Shown in pieces: positions 30,904-38,584 of a stretch of DNA of 40,091 bases. This stretch comes from a virus. Position numbers and translations under genes: made by a program. The stretch spans positions 1-40,091 of the IMG/VR virus record IMGVR_UViG_3300028025_003477. One strand, 5' to 3'. Positions within the stretch are counted from its first letter, which is position 1. Each line of letters opens with the position of its first letter. The notes beneath the pieces are model-generated. The model had not been told where the DNA came from, ran no database searches, and saw only the letters and a list, made by a program, of their open reading frames with translations.

Positions 30904-32157
30904 TTATTTAATTTCGTCTTGAGCATATTGAGCATTCATATCGTCACGACCATCATACATTTCATCTAATACTTCACGTACCATTTTTTCTAGCATTGAT
31001 TTTAAATCATATTTACCTAAATCAACACCAGGTCTAAATGATGAGTTCTTTGGTAACATTCCTCTTACTTGTTTAAGAGCTTGTTCCAAAGATTTATCAT
31101 TGTACATTGGATGTGAAATAGTTGTTTCAAGAGTATCATCGGTAGCTTGAACATCTAAATCATAATTACCAATCATATTCTTTAATTCAGTTTGCTCATC
31201 TTTAGTAAGTGTACCTGTAATTGTCCATTCACCACCTTCGTTTAATTGACCTTCTCTTACAGCTTTCATTTTACCGCCAGTAGCAGCAAACTTTTGTAAA
31301 CCACGAACTGATTTAGCATTATGGGTTAATTCTTCAACACCTTTAACACCGCTATTAGTTTCTTTTTTAGCTTTATTTGATGATGCTTTAGCTTTTTCAA
31401 CACCTTTAACCGGCTTCATTGCATTAATTTTATCAACTAATTCAACGGCAGCTGTTACTTCTTTTTTAAAGGCTACTGGGGCTTTATATTTTGGAGTTGA
31501 AGGTGATTCAATTCCTGAAAGTTTAAGTGCTGTATAGTAGAATGGATTTTCAGCTAAATGATCTAAAGCAATTTTTTTAGCTTTATCTAAATCATCTGTA
31601 TGTTCCAATTCAACTTTAATACCCATCCTTAATTCTTGTGGGTGGATTTGATTTGGATGTATTTCGGCTTTAGGTTCTTTTTTCTTTTTAGCTTCACTAA
31701 GTCCACCTTCAAAATCATCAAATTTAGTGTATTTACCTGCTTCTTCTTCTTCTGCTTTAGCAATCATGTCAATAAATTCAGCATCTTCATCTTCACCATT
31801 TGCTGGTTGAATTGATTCAGGATCAACAGATATAAATCCTTCTCTATCTATTGAAGAAATAGTACCAATATATTCATTTTCTTCTTCATCGTATAATGAT
31901 ACTTTTCCTCCCGGGGCATCTGGTTCTCCGCTTTGATTATCAACATATAATTTTTTACCATTATAGTCATAAGAAAGAGCTTCATTAGCATATGCTTCAC
32001 TTAGTATACCCTTATTTTTAAGGATTCTAACTGAATCTTTAAATGAAGTTACATTAGTAACGTATTGAGGCATTGTCATACGTAAACTTCTCATGAAGTT
32101 ATGTTGGGACATTCTGCCTTCCATTAAATCAATGTACTGTTGTTTTATACTTTTCAT
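30904..32157 (-). CDS. 417-aa head-cluster protein with a DUF5661-like segment
   Basis: Residues 163-215 (HPQELRMGIKVELEHTDDLD, then KKIALDHLAENPFYYTALKL) match a motif I know from the phage domain of unknown function DUF5661. The N-terminus MKSIKQQYIDLME is a possible prohead-targeting helix ending LxE. The centre is acidic and lysine-rich with low complexity (GLSEAKKKKEP). The C-terminal 120 residues contain a small alpha/beta domain (WTITGTLTKDEQTELKNMIG) and end in a helix reading LEKMVREVLDEM. It lies just upstream of the prohead protease, where T4 has core genes 67 and 68, so a core or internal head protein is plausible. No enzymatic motif is seen. Confidence 0.75.
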   Translation of the reverse strand: MKSIKQQYIDLMEGRMSQHNFMRSLRMTMPQYVTNVTSFKDSVRILKNKGILSEAYANEALSYDYNGKKLYVDNQSGEPDAPGGKVSLYDEEENEYIGTISSIDREGFISVDPESIQPANGEDEDAEFIDMIAKAEEEEAGKYTKFDDFEGGLSEAKKKKEPKAEIHPNQIHPQELRMGIKVELEHTDDLDKAKKIALDHLAENPFYYTALKLSGIESPSTPKYKAPVAFKKEVTAAVELVDKINAMKPVKGVEKAKASSNKAKKETNSGVKGVEELTHNAKSVRGLQKFAATGGKMKAVREGQLNEGGEWTITGTLTKDEQTELKNMIGNYDLDVQATDDTLETTISHPMYNDKSLEQALKQVRGMLPKNSSFRPGVDLGKYDLKSMLEKMVREVLDEMYDGRDDMNAQYAQDEIK

Positions 32158-32162
32158 AGTTA

Positions 32163-32294
32163 TTATGCTTTTCCTTGTCCACGATAGTTTCTTTCAGAAT
32201 GATCGTGCTTGTTATATGATTTTTTTGCTTTACCTTTTTTACGCTTACCGAATGATATTTTGTGGATTTCACCACCGCCTTTACTCTTTGCCAT
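32163..32294 (-). CDS. 43-aa basic glycine/lysine-rich peptide
   Basis: The ATG at 32292-32294 overlaps the stop of the 176-aa gene by one base, and TAA at 32163-32165 ends it, 5 bases before the 417-aa gene. It begins MAKSKGGGEIHKISFG and continues with a KRKKGKAKK run and a histidine/arginine-rich tail ending YRGQGKA. The tight coupling on both sides supports translation. The composition suggests nucleic-acid binding; a DNA-associated head protein is inferred. Function is not recognised. Confidence 0.75.
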   Translation of the reverse strand: MAKSKGGGEIHKISFGKRKKGKAKKSYNKHDHSERNYRGQGKA

Positions 32295-32824
32295 TACTGC
32301 TGGAGATTTTTAATTTTATTGTTAAGATGGTTTACCATTTCTGATATTTTGGAAACGTTATTTTGGGTTGCTTTCCAATATTTTATACCTTCCTCACCTT
32401 CACTTAATTCTTGCTTCATACGAGATGTATATTCTACAATACGATCAATTTCTTGTAATTTACGTTTTACTTCACGAATTGCTTTGTGAAGTTGTTCGTT
32501 TTTAGTACGGAATTTTACATCGTTTTTAAATTTATTGTATGTTACTTCGTTAAGTAATTCTTGCTCGATAATTTGTAGTAATGTTTCGTTCATAGCGGAT
32601 TTTTTACCTTTCCATAATTCTTTATAATCAAGTACTTTGGAATTTTTAGGCATTCCACCTGCTAATTTCCATCCTGATCTTTGTGCTTGTTTAGTAGCTG
32701 CATTTAGACCTTGTCCTTTTTTGGCAAATGCTTGAGGAGTTAAATAACCACCAACATCACCAGAAACAGACATTTCGTCTAACATATCGTATACAAGTGA
32801 TTTAATATATTCTTTGATATCCAT
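32294..32824 (-). CDS. 176-aa head-cluster protein, coiled coil
   Basis: The N-terminal helix MDIKEYIKSLVYDMLDE is followed by GDVGGYLTPQAFAKKGQG, a motif (GDVxGYxTPxAF) that I recall from many uncharacterised phage virion-region proteins. Residues 85-176 are predicted coiled coil (HKAIREVKRKLQEIDRIVEY and following). Start and stop overlap neighbours by one base each (TAATG), so it is translationally coupled to the 291-aa and 43-aa genes. The location between portal and prohead protease suggests a core or head assembly role. Function unknown. Confidence 0.75.
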   Translation of the reverse strand: MDIKEYIKSLVYDMLDEMSVSGDVGGYLTPQAFAKKGQGLNAATKQAQRSGWKLAGGMPKNSKVLDYKELWKGKKSAMNETLLQIIEQELLNEVTYNKFKNDVKFRTKNEQLHKAIREVKRKLQEIDRIVEYTSRMKQELSEGEEGIKYWKATQNNVSKISEMVNHLNNKIKNLQQ

Positions 32825-33699
32825 TACCTAACTGCCTTTAATTCTTCAATCAATTGATAATATTGTAAAAGAGAAATAATGTTTTCATCTTTTACATTTT
32901 GTGTTTTATCTAATGGATGTAATAATGTAATTACCTCAGCTAATTTAATCTGAGTTGTTTTATCAGCTACTGTAGGTATAATTTTGGTAATTTGTTCATT
33001 AATTATTGTAAAATTTTTATTAACGAAATCTCTCAATTTAGTTGTGTTGGAGATATTATTAATAAATTCTTTTAATATTAATTTTTGACGATCTGATAAT
33101 GTAGCGTATTTGCTATTGAATTTCTCCAACAACATACGATAAGCCAATATGCGAGATCCTTTATCCATATTAGTAAATTCTTCCATTACACGGTCTTTTA
33201 CACTTTCCTTGTCAATTTCTTTACGTGTGATGTGCTCTAATAAGGTAATCTTATTATCAATAATGTGCTGTGGTTCAGTAAATTCTAATGAATTGTGTGC
33301 TTCAATTAAATTAAATGCAGCGGCATATTGTTTATAATGGTTAATTTTTGCCTTAAAGAATTCCTCAATATCATAATGATCACGAATTTCTTTAATTATA
33401 TTATATTTCTCTTTACGTAAAGCGGTTTTATTCAAACGCAAAGAAGCCTCTAACGTTGAATTGATAAACGTTTCGGCTTTAGCTTCGCTAAGAGATTTAG
33501 GTGTAATTAACGCTTGGTATAATTTATATTCTTTAGCTAATTCAGATTTGTTAAAATATTTTCTAACTATTCCAATAGCGGCTGAATCTTTATTAGATAC
33601 AGTGTCACTTGCAATCTGCCTAACCAGTAATTCAAATAATATACCTGAATTTTTAAACTTTGAATGCTTAATCTTATGCATATTTATTTGTATTTCCAT
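32824..33699 (-). CDS. 291-aa helical head-cluster protein, unknown function
   Basis: The N-terminal part (HKIKHSKFKNSGILFELLVR) resembles a conserved segment of uncharacterised proteins near the portal in T4-like marine phages, as I recall it. The rest is helix-rich and highly charged, without an enzymatic motif. Two starts are possible: ATG at 33699, which overlaps the GIY-YIG gene by 16 bases, and ATG at 33681, two bases after the GIY-YIG stop and directly before the conserved segment. The second looks more natural for a gene whose upstream neighbour was once the portal gene. It shares a TAATG overlap with the 176-aa gene downstream. An assembly role is inferred from position only. Confidence 0.75.
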   Translation of the reverse strand: MEIQINMHKIKHSKFKNSGILFELLVRQIASDTVSNKDSAAIGIVRKYFNKSELAKEYKLYQALITPKSLSEAKAETFINSTLEASLRLNKTALRKEKYNIIKEIRDHYDIEEFFKAKINHYKQYAAAFNLIEAHNSLEFTEPQHIIDNKITLLEHITRKEIDKESVKDRVMEEFTNMDKGSRILAYRMLLEKFNSKYATLSDRQKLILKEFINNISNTTKLRDFVNKNFTIINEQITKIIPTVADKTTQIKLAEVITLLHPLDKTQNVKDENIISLLQYYQLIEELKAVR

Positions 33700-34286
33700 A
33701 TAAATCCACCTGCCGTTTTGTTATTTCCTCTAGCAGCTTTATCTATAGTTTGAATGTTTGTTTTTATTTTTGCTTCTGTTACTGATTGGAATTCTTGAAT
33801 AAAATTACCTTGTAAATCATATTGACTAACATAGAAACTATTAGCTTTCTTTATTTTAAGTGCTCTTTCTATGTTTTGGCTTATTAAATTTCTTGTTTCA
33901 TCACTTACACTATTTTTACACTTCCATGTTTTTCCTTTAGTAAATGATTTTCCTTTTCTATCATTACTTAATAATAATTTTGTCGCATCCTTTACTATTC
34001 TACCATATTGTCCTTCACCCCCATCTGTCATATTAACTAATGTTCCTAATTTTAAATCACTTCTACCATACAATTTAATAAATTCAATTTCTTTCTCACA
34101 AGCTTGTTCCCAAGTTAAATCTTCTGCTATTATTTCAACTTCGTATGGTACATTATTAGTAATATTATTCCAATGTTTATTTCTACCCTTTTTATTATAT
34201 GCTCTTTTATAATCACTATCGGACCCAATCCCTACGTAAAAGGGTTCGTTTTTATCCAATCTAATATGTCGGTATAAGTATGCCAT
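33684..34286 (-). CDS. Free-standing GIY-YIG homing endonuclease (Seg-like)
   Basis: The N-terminal catalytic domain shows YLYRHI and FYVGIG as the GIY...YIG pair, a conserved Arg/Tyr region (KRAYNKKGRNKHW), the catalytic Glu in KEIEFIKLYGR and NMTDGGEG. A lysine-rich linker (KGKSFTKGKTWK) follows. The C-terminal part (YDLQGNFIQEFQSVTEAK, then AGGFIWKYK) resembles the NUMOD1 DNA-binding repeat of homing endonucleases. The start is taken at the ATG at 34284-34286 (200 aa), because the longer frame would begin with TTG at 34301. It sits between portal and head core genes without disrupting either, as for T4 seg genes. Confidence 0.9.
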   Translation of the reverse strand: MAYLYRHIRLDKNEPFYVGIGSDSDYKRAYNKKGRNKHWNNITNNVPYEVEIIAEDLTWEQACEKEIEFIKLYGRSDLKLGTLVNMTDGGEGQYGRIVKDATKLLLSNDRKGKSFTKGKTWKCKNSVSDETRNLISQNIERALKIKKANSFYVSQYDLQGNFIQEFQSVTEAKIKTNIQTIDKAARGNNKTAGGFIWKYK

Positions 34287-34299
34287 AGAAATTACTATC

Positions 34300-34308
34300 A
34301 ATAAATAT
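34300..34308 (-). promoter_or_regulatory. ATATTTATT variant box upstream of the GIY-YIG gene
   Basis: One mismatch from the nonamer, 13 bases before the ATG and 7 bases after the portal stop. Confidence 0.4.
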
Positions 34309-34315
34309 GTATTTA

Positions 34316-36202
34316 TTATATGTCCTTAATATTTTTCTCATCTAATAGTGATGGTTCCTGGTCAGGTCCAAACACTAATGTCTTACGAGCTATGTTCATA
34401 CCCTCAAACAATCCTTTGTGTTTATTTAATTCAGATAAACCAACGGGTGATCCACCTTTTGGTGTGCCATCTTCACTAGGTATATTAGCAGTATATAATG
34501 TATTATTATCTTTTCTACCTAATCTATCTTTACCCAATGGATCGTCTTGTGTATTGATCATTGATGCTTTCTCTATAGGACGGCCAATAGGACGTTTTTC
34601 ATCGTATCCAGGAGGTACAGGACCATCAACATTCATTCCTGCTCTACCTTTACCATACAATGATGCTAGGTCGTGTGGTGTACCAAATGATCTACCTGTT
34701 TTAGCCGGATCATTACCTTCGTTTTCAACCTGAGCCATTCTAAATACTCGTTTTTTATCTTCGATTACTAGATCACGGTATTCATCAAACTCATCTTCAC
34801 TGAATTGGAATATATTATCATAGATCCAATCTGAAGGTAATAGGTTAGTATCTTGAATTGATTTAGCTAGGTCAACTTTTTCTTTCCACAATGCAACTTT
34901 TTCTTGTTCATAGATGATTGACGGAACAGTTAACGATAATTCAAAGTTAGCCAATGATTCACCTTCATATCCTTGAACATATAAATGTACTAATGCCATT
35001 TTATATAGCTCAGATAAAGCAACACGTTGAATACGTTCAACTGTACGAGCAAATCTAATATCTTCAGCAGCTAATGTAGCTTTACCTTGTAGATCTTTTT
35101 CAAATCCAAAATATGCTTTTGGTATCTTAAGCGCAGCTAACATTTCATCACGTAGGAATACTACGTCTTCAATTCCACCATATTCTAATCCTTTAAGAGT
35201 ATCAATTTTAGTTGCTGTATCATTTCCACGAGTTGGAAGATAAAAATCTTCCATCATGTTTTGTAAATTATAACGCAGATTATAATCGCCAGTTTGATGA
35301 TCCATGTATGGAGTTTTCTTCATCTTTTGTATTATCTTCTGCATATATGCATCAACTTCATGTGGTGGTATATTACCAACATTTACAGTGAATACACGTT
35401 TTTCTGGGGCGCGAGTAATACGATGTAGCAACATCGCATCTTTCATTAGCACATATTGCTTATATGTTTTACGAGCAGGCTCAATGTATGAACGACCATA
35501 AGGTAGATAGTTAGCATCTGTTAATAGTCTAAAGTGAGCTATTTCGTAGTTTTCAAATTTAATTTTACCATCTCTATCTTTAACACGTGAACTAATACCA
35601 CCAGCAGCGATTACCATTGGATCGATTCTAAAACATACGTAAGATGGATTTTCAGGATTTTGTCCTTCTTCACGAACCATATCATATACTGATAATGGTG
35701 TTACATTGTAAATACCGAATTTTTCAGCAATTTCCATATGTAAATAAAAATCACCATATTTACACATGTTTCTAATCCACAACCATAAATTAAATTCAAT
35801 ATTTAAAACATCGTAAAATAAATTATATAAAATACGTTGAATATTTTCATCAGCACTTCTAATCTGTAATACTTCACCCATTTCATTTTTAAGAGTAGAT
35901 TCATCTGAGATGATATCTAAAGTAGAAGCGATGATAGAATCTGTATCCATTGCCTCATAATCAGTATACAACTGAATACGAAGTGTTTGGTAATTCATCG
36001 TTGGGTTATATGGCATATTAGCACCATAACGATGAAGTTTAGTAAATCTATCTATAAGTGCGTTGGTTTTTACATTACCAAAGGATTGAATTTTGTCTAC
36101 ATCTATTACCTTTAGTTGACTACCACCTACATTTCGTATGATTACATCAGTACTAAATAAGCGTGTTAATCTATTAAATAAACCTGGTTGGTTATCTGCC
36201 AT
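34316..36202 (-). CDS. Portal vertex protein (gp20-like)
   Basis: This 628-aa protein is longer than T4 gp20 (about 524 aa). T4-type portal features include RIQLYTDYEAMDTDSIIAST, LYGNLF-like RILYNLFYDVLNIE, WLWIRNMCKYGDFYLHM, LPYGRSYIEPARKTYKQY and GFEKDLQGKATLAAEDIRFA. The last is in the region that forms the stem and clip in gp20. Twelve copies form the ring at one capsid vertex through which DNA is packaged. The extra length is a C-terminal tail from about residue 515, proline/glycine-rich (MNVDGPVPPGYDEKRPIGRP) and probably disordered. It follows the terminase gene, the usual functional neighbour. Confidence 0.93.
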   Translation of the reverse strand: MADNQPGLFNRLTRLFSTDVIIRNVGGSQLKVIDVDKIQSFGNVKTNALIDRFTKLHRYGANMPYNPTMNYQTLRIQLYTDYEAMDTDSIIASTLDIISDESTLKNEMGEVLQIRSADENIQRILYNLFYDVLNIEFNLWLWIRNMCKYGDFYLHMEIAEKFGIYNVTPLSVYDMVREEGQNPENPSYVCFRIDPMVIAAGGISSRVKDRDGKIKFENYEIAHFRLLTDANYLPYGRSYIEPARKTYKQYVLMKDAMLLHRITRAPEKRVFTVNVGNIPPHEVDAYMQKIIQKMKKTPYMDHQTGDYNLRYNLQNMMEDFYLPTRGNDTATKIDTLKGLEYGGIEDVVFLRDEMLAALKIPKAYFGFEKDLQGKATLAAEDIRFARTVERIQRVALSELYKMALVHLYVQGYEGESLANFELSLTVPSIIYEQEKVALWKEKVDLAKSIQDTNLLPSDWIYDNIFQFSEDEFDEYRDLVIEDKKRVFRMAQVENEGNDPAKTGRSFGTPHDLASLYGKGRAGMNVDGPVPPGYDEKRPIGRPIEKASMINTQDDPLGKDRLGRKDNNTLYTANIPSEDGTPKGGSPVGLSELNKHKGLFEGMNIARKTLVFGPDQEPSLLDEKNIKDI

Positions 36203-36222
36203 TATGTTGTTTTATTTATATG

Positions 36223-36231
36223 TATAAATAT
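36223..36231 (-). promoter_or_regulatory. ATATTTATA box upstream of the portal gene
   Basis: Exact nonamer 20 bases before the portal ATG and 3 bases past the terminase stop. A T4-late-type TATAAATA in gene orientation also occurs at 36213-36220, only 10 bases before the ATG. Confidence 0.5.
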
Positions 36232-36234
36232 TTA

Positions 36235-37815
36235 TTATCCTAGTATCCATGATGCATCTTCAACTCCCCCACGGCCATCATTCATCGAAAATGGATTTGA
36301 TTGTCCACTAGGTAGTAATGGACCCATTTCATAGCTAGTTCTAGTAATATTAGATACCATCGCTCGATTCAGATCCATTCCTTGTTCGTAGAATTTCATT
36401 GCTGTGTCTCTTGTGAATAATCCTATTCCTAAAGACATTACTAAGTCGTCATTATATCCGTTTTGTGCTTGAGCCTTACCGTGTTGCCAAATAAACACAC
36501 GTAATTCTTCTAACAAACGTTTAGAACGAAAAGTAAAAGCCTTCTCACGAATATACGACTCCATTTTTGCTACAACAAGAGGTCTTGTTTTAGCAGATGT
36601 GGTAAAACCAGGAACTGTTTGTTCCTTTTCCATTTTATCCATCCATTTATCTATATGCATTTCACCATAAGCACGAGGTGAATAATATAGTTTTTGATAT
36701 CCTTTTTCTATAATTGTATTAATTACATCCCATCCGATATTCGCATTTTCCACCACAAGCAAAGCATTATTATACTCAGTAGCAACAGAAACGAGCATGT
36801 TTCCAAAAGTGCGCGTGTCGATCTGCGATTTATATTCTGCCACTTGCTCACAAGTTGTCGCATCAATGATATGGAAAGCAGAAAAGTCGCTACTATCTCC
36901 ACGAGCAACATCAGCACATACAATATACTGCTTACTATAATCAGGATACTGCCAAATCCAAAAGTCGCCACCCATAAAGCGGCGCTCGACCGGATCTTGT
37001 ACAAATGTTTCTTCATAAAATGATAATAAGTCGGGTTCAATTACTGAGTTACCAGATCCTAAAAAGTCACAGTCGTATTCTTGAGCAAACTCACGAGGTG
37101 ACATATTTGTTCTTTCTCTTTGCTCCCAGGATTCATCTCTATCTGGGTGTAAATTCCATCTTAGTTTAATTGCTTTGAAGTCATTTTTACCTATTTCAGC
37201 TTCAGCATACATTCTATGAAACCAATTACCAACCCCATTTGGAGAAGATAACGCAATTATACCTCCACCAGTTGCAATTGTAGGTTTAATACTTGTATAT
37301 ATTTTATCAATACCCTCAATAAACGCAGCCTCATCTATCAATAATAAAGATACTGCGTAAGATCGACCTGCATCTGATGCAGCTGATGTGGCAACTATTT
37401 GAGAGTTATTGGATAATTTTAGTGATAATTTATTATCTGATACAGGTTTTTGATTACCTTTTAACCAAGAAGGTAGATTATTGTACATAAACTGTACCTT
37501 TTCAACCATTCCTTTGGCAGTTTCTTGCTTAGTTGCTATACAAAGTACTGTTTTATCTTTATTAAATAGCATTGTCCACAATGAATATCCTGCAGATAGT
37601 GTTGATATACCTAATTGTCTTGATTTATTAATGATACTAAAACGATTATTTCTAAAATCATTTAATACATCTTCTTGAAATGGATATAGATGGAATAATA
37701 CTCTTCCCTTAATTGGGTGTGTAATATAACAGTATTTACGGAAAAAATGTACAGGATCAGTAGCGCACTTGATATACTCCTGCTTTATTATTTCTTTAAT
37801 ATTAGCTTGACTCAT
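36235..37815 (-). CDS. Terminase large subunit (gp17-like)
   Basis: The DNA-packaging motor of 526 aa, with an ATPase and a nuclease domain. Walker A is the atypical SRQLGIST (residues 65-72), in which the usual Lys-Thr is Ile-Ser. Walker B is LLLIDEAAF (157-165), with the catalytic Glu next to Asp161. The coupling motif ALSSPNG is at 188-194. The RNase H-like nuclease acidic residues are Asp302 (ADVARGDSSDF), Glu356 (VVENANIGW) and Asp456/457 (NDDLVMSL). T4 gp17 is about 610 aa, so this protein lacks some of its N- and C-terminal extensions. The ATG is only 3 bases after an ATATTTATA box. A small terminase subunit was not recognised in the window. Confidence 0.95.
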   Translation of the reverse strand: MSQANIKEIIKQEYIKCATDPVHFFRKYCYITHPIKGRVLFHLYPFQEDVLNDFRNNRFSIINKSRQLGISTLSAGYSLWTMLFNKDKTVLCIATKQETAKGMVEKVQFMYNNLPSWLKGNQKPVSDNKLSLKLSNNSQIVATSAASDAGRSYAVSLLLIDEAAFIEGIDKIYTSIKPTIATGGGIIALSSPNGVGNWFHRMYAEAEIGKNDFKAIKLRWNLHPDRDESWEQRERTNMSPREFAQEYDCDFLGSGNSVIEPDLLSFYEETFVQDPVERRFMGGDFWIWQYPDYSKQYIVCADVARGDSSDFSAFHIIDATTCEQVAEYKSQIDTRTFGNMLVSVATEYNNALLVVENANIGWDVINTIIEKGYQKLYYSPRAYGEMHIDKWMDKMEKEQTVPGFTTSAKTRPLVVAKMESYIREKAFTFRSKRLLEELRVFIWQHGKAQAQNGYNDDLVMSLGIGLFTRDTAMKFYEQGMDLNRAMVSNITRTSYEMGPLLPSGQSNPFSMNDGRGGVEDASWILG

Positions 37816-37818
37816 GTA

Positions 37819-37827
37819 TATAAATAT
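37819..37827 (-). promoter_or_regulatory. ATATTTATA box upstream of the terminase gene
   Basis: Exact nonamer in gene orientation with only three bases to the ATG. If it is a promoter, the terminase message would be almost leaderless. Confidence 0.45.
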
Positions 37828-37835
37828 ATAAAGAA

Positions 37836-37859
37836 AACCCGACCTTACGGGGCCGGGTT
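37836..37859 (-). terminator. Terminator hairpin upstream of the terminase gene
   Basis: In gene orientation the 9-bp stem AACCCGGCC/GGTCGGGTT (one G-U pair) closes the hexaloop CCGTAA and is followed by TTTCTTTAT. It probably ends the transcript of the 319- and 224-aa genes, 48 bases past the stop of the latter. Confidence 0.75.
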
Positions 37860-37864
37860 AGAGA

Positions 37865-37886
37865 GCTATAATACTGAGACTATAGC
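37865..37886 (-). promoter_or_regulatory. Small inverted repeat after the 224-aa gene
   Basis: Arms GCTATA and TATAGC with a 10-base loop precede the CCGTAA-loop terminator, so two hairpins stand in tandem, as after capsid copy A. Confidence 0.4.
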
Positions 37887-37906
37887 GGGGCTTGCATGGG
37901 TAGGGA

Positions 37907-38581
37907 TTATTTTACTAACATCAAATATACTAAACCACCAGCTATTAAACCAGCACCTATTTTAGTAAATTTGTTTTTAGTTTTTAATTTTGTATTTTCT
38001 AATTGTAAAATACTGTGTTGGAATTTCCAATCTTTAATTTGTGTTTGTTGGTTAAGCATAATACCTTTGTAGTTATCTTCTTTTTTAACATATAAAGCAA
38101 TAGTACTATCTTTAACTGCTACTCTATTTTCTGTAGAAGCAATAACACTATCTTTAACAATAATAATTTGTTTAGTACCATCTAATTCTACTAAATCTTT
38201 AGCAGCAGATACTAATACTGGTTGAGCTACTGGTAGAGGATTAGTTAATGTGTCTTTAGGGTAGCGTTTATAAAATGAACTAACTAATTCAACTTCAGAG
38301 AATTCATCTATTTTAACTGATTCTATTTCAATATACTCAATAATAGTTTTAACTTTAGCTTTTTGATGATCAATAACATATTGTAATGAATCATCAATTT
38401 GGCTTAAAACAGCAACAGCAGAATCATGTTTTTGGATTTCAACTTCCATTGAATCAACAGCTTTTGTTAGGCTATCCTGTGTTGTCCTGAATTGGTCGGA
38501 TAATCCGTAATATTCAACTTTATTACACACTAACCAACCGAACAATAATATAACAATAATAGGTAATATATATTTTTTCAT
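37907..38581 (-). CDS. 224-aa protein with a membrane segment at each end
   Basis: The N-terminus is a hydrophobic segment after two lysines (YILPIIVILLFGWLVC, residues 4-19). The C-terminus is another (IGAGLIAGGLVYLMLV, about 208-223). Between them lie coiled-coil stretches (TTQDSLTKAVDSMEVEIQKH; TQIKDWKFQHSILQLENTKL) and a proline-containing middle (PKDTLTNPLPVAQPV). A long periplasmic coiled coil anchored at both ends recalls spanins, which fuse inner and outer membranes at lysis. However, WLVC is not a proper lipobox because the residue before Cys is Val. No holin or endolysin was seen nearby, so the spanin reading is speculative. It begins 3 bases after the 319-aa gene. Confidence 0.75.
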   Translation of the reverse strand: MKKYILPIIVILLFGWLVCNKVEYYGLSDQFRTTQDSLTKAVDSMEVEIQKHDSAVAVLSQIDDSLQYVIDHQKAKVKTIIEYIEIESVKIDEFSEVELVSSFYKRYPKDTLTNPLPVAQPVLVSAAKDLVELDGTKQIIIVKDSVIASTENRVAVKDSTIALYVKKEDNYKGIMLNQQTQIKDWKFQHSILQLENTKLKTKNKFTKIGAGLIAGGLVYLMLVK

Positions 38582-38584
38582 AAT

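Noticed and set aside
33684-34301. GIY-YIG start at TTG 34301
   Set aside because: The ATG at 34286 begins directly before the YLYRHI catalytic segment and avoids a rare start codon.
36723-37040. 105-aa minus-strand frame inside the terminase gene
   Set aside because: It overlaps the conserved nuclease domain in another frame and has no motif or leader; it is a shadow.
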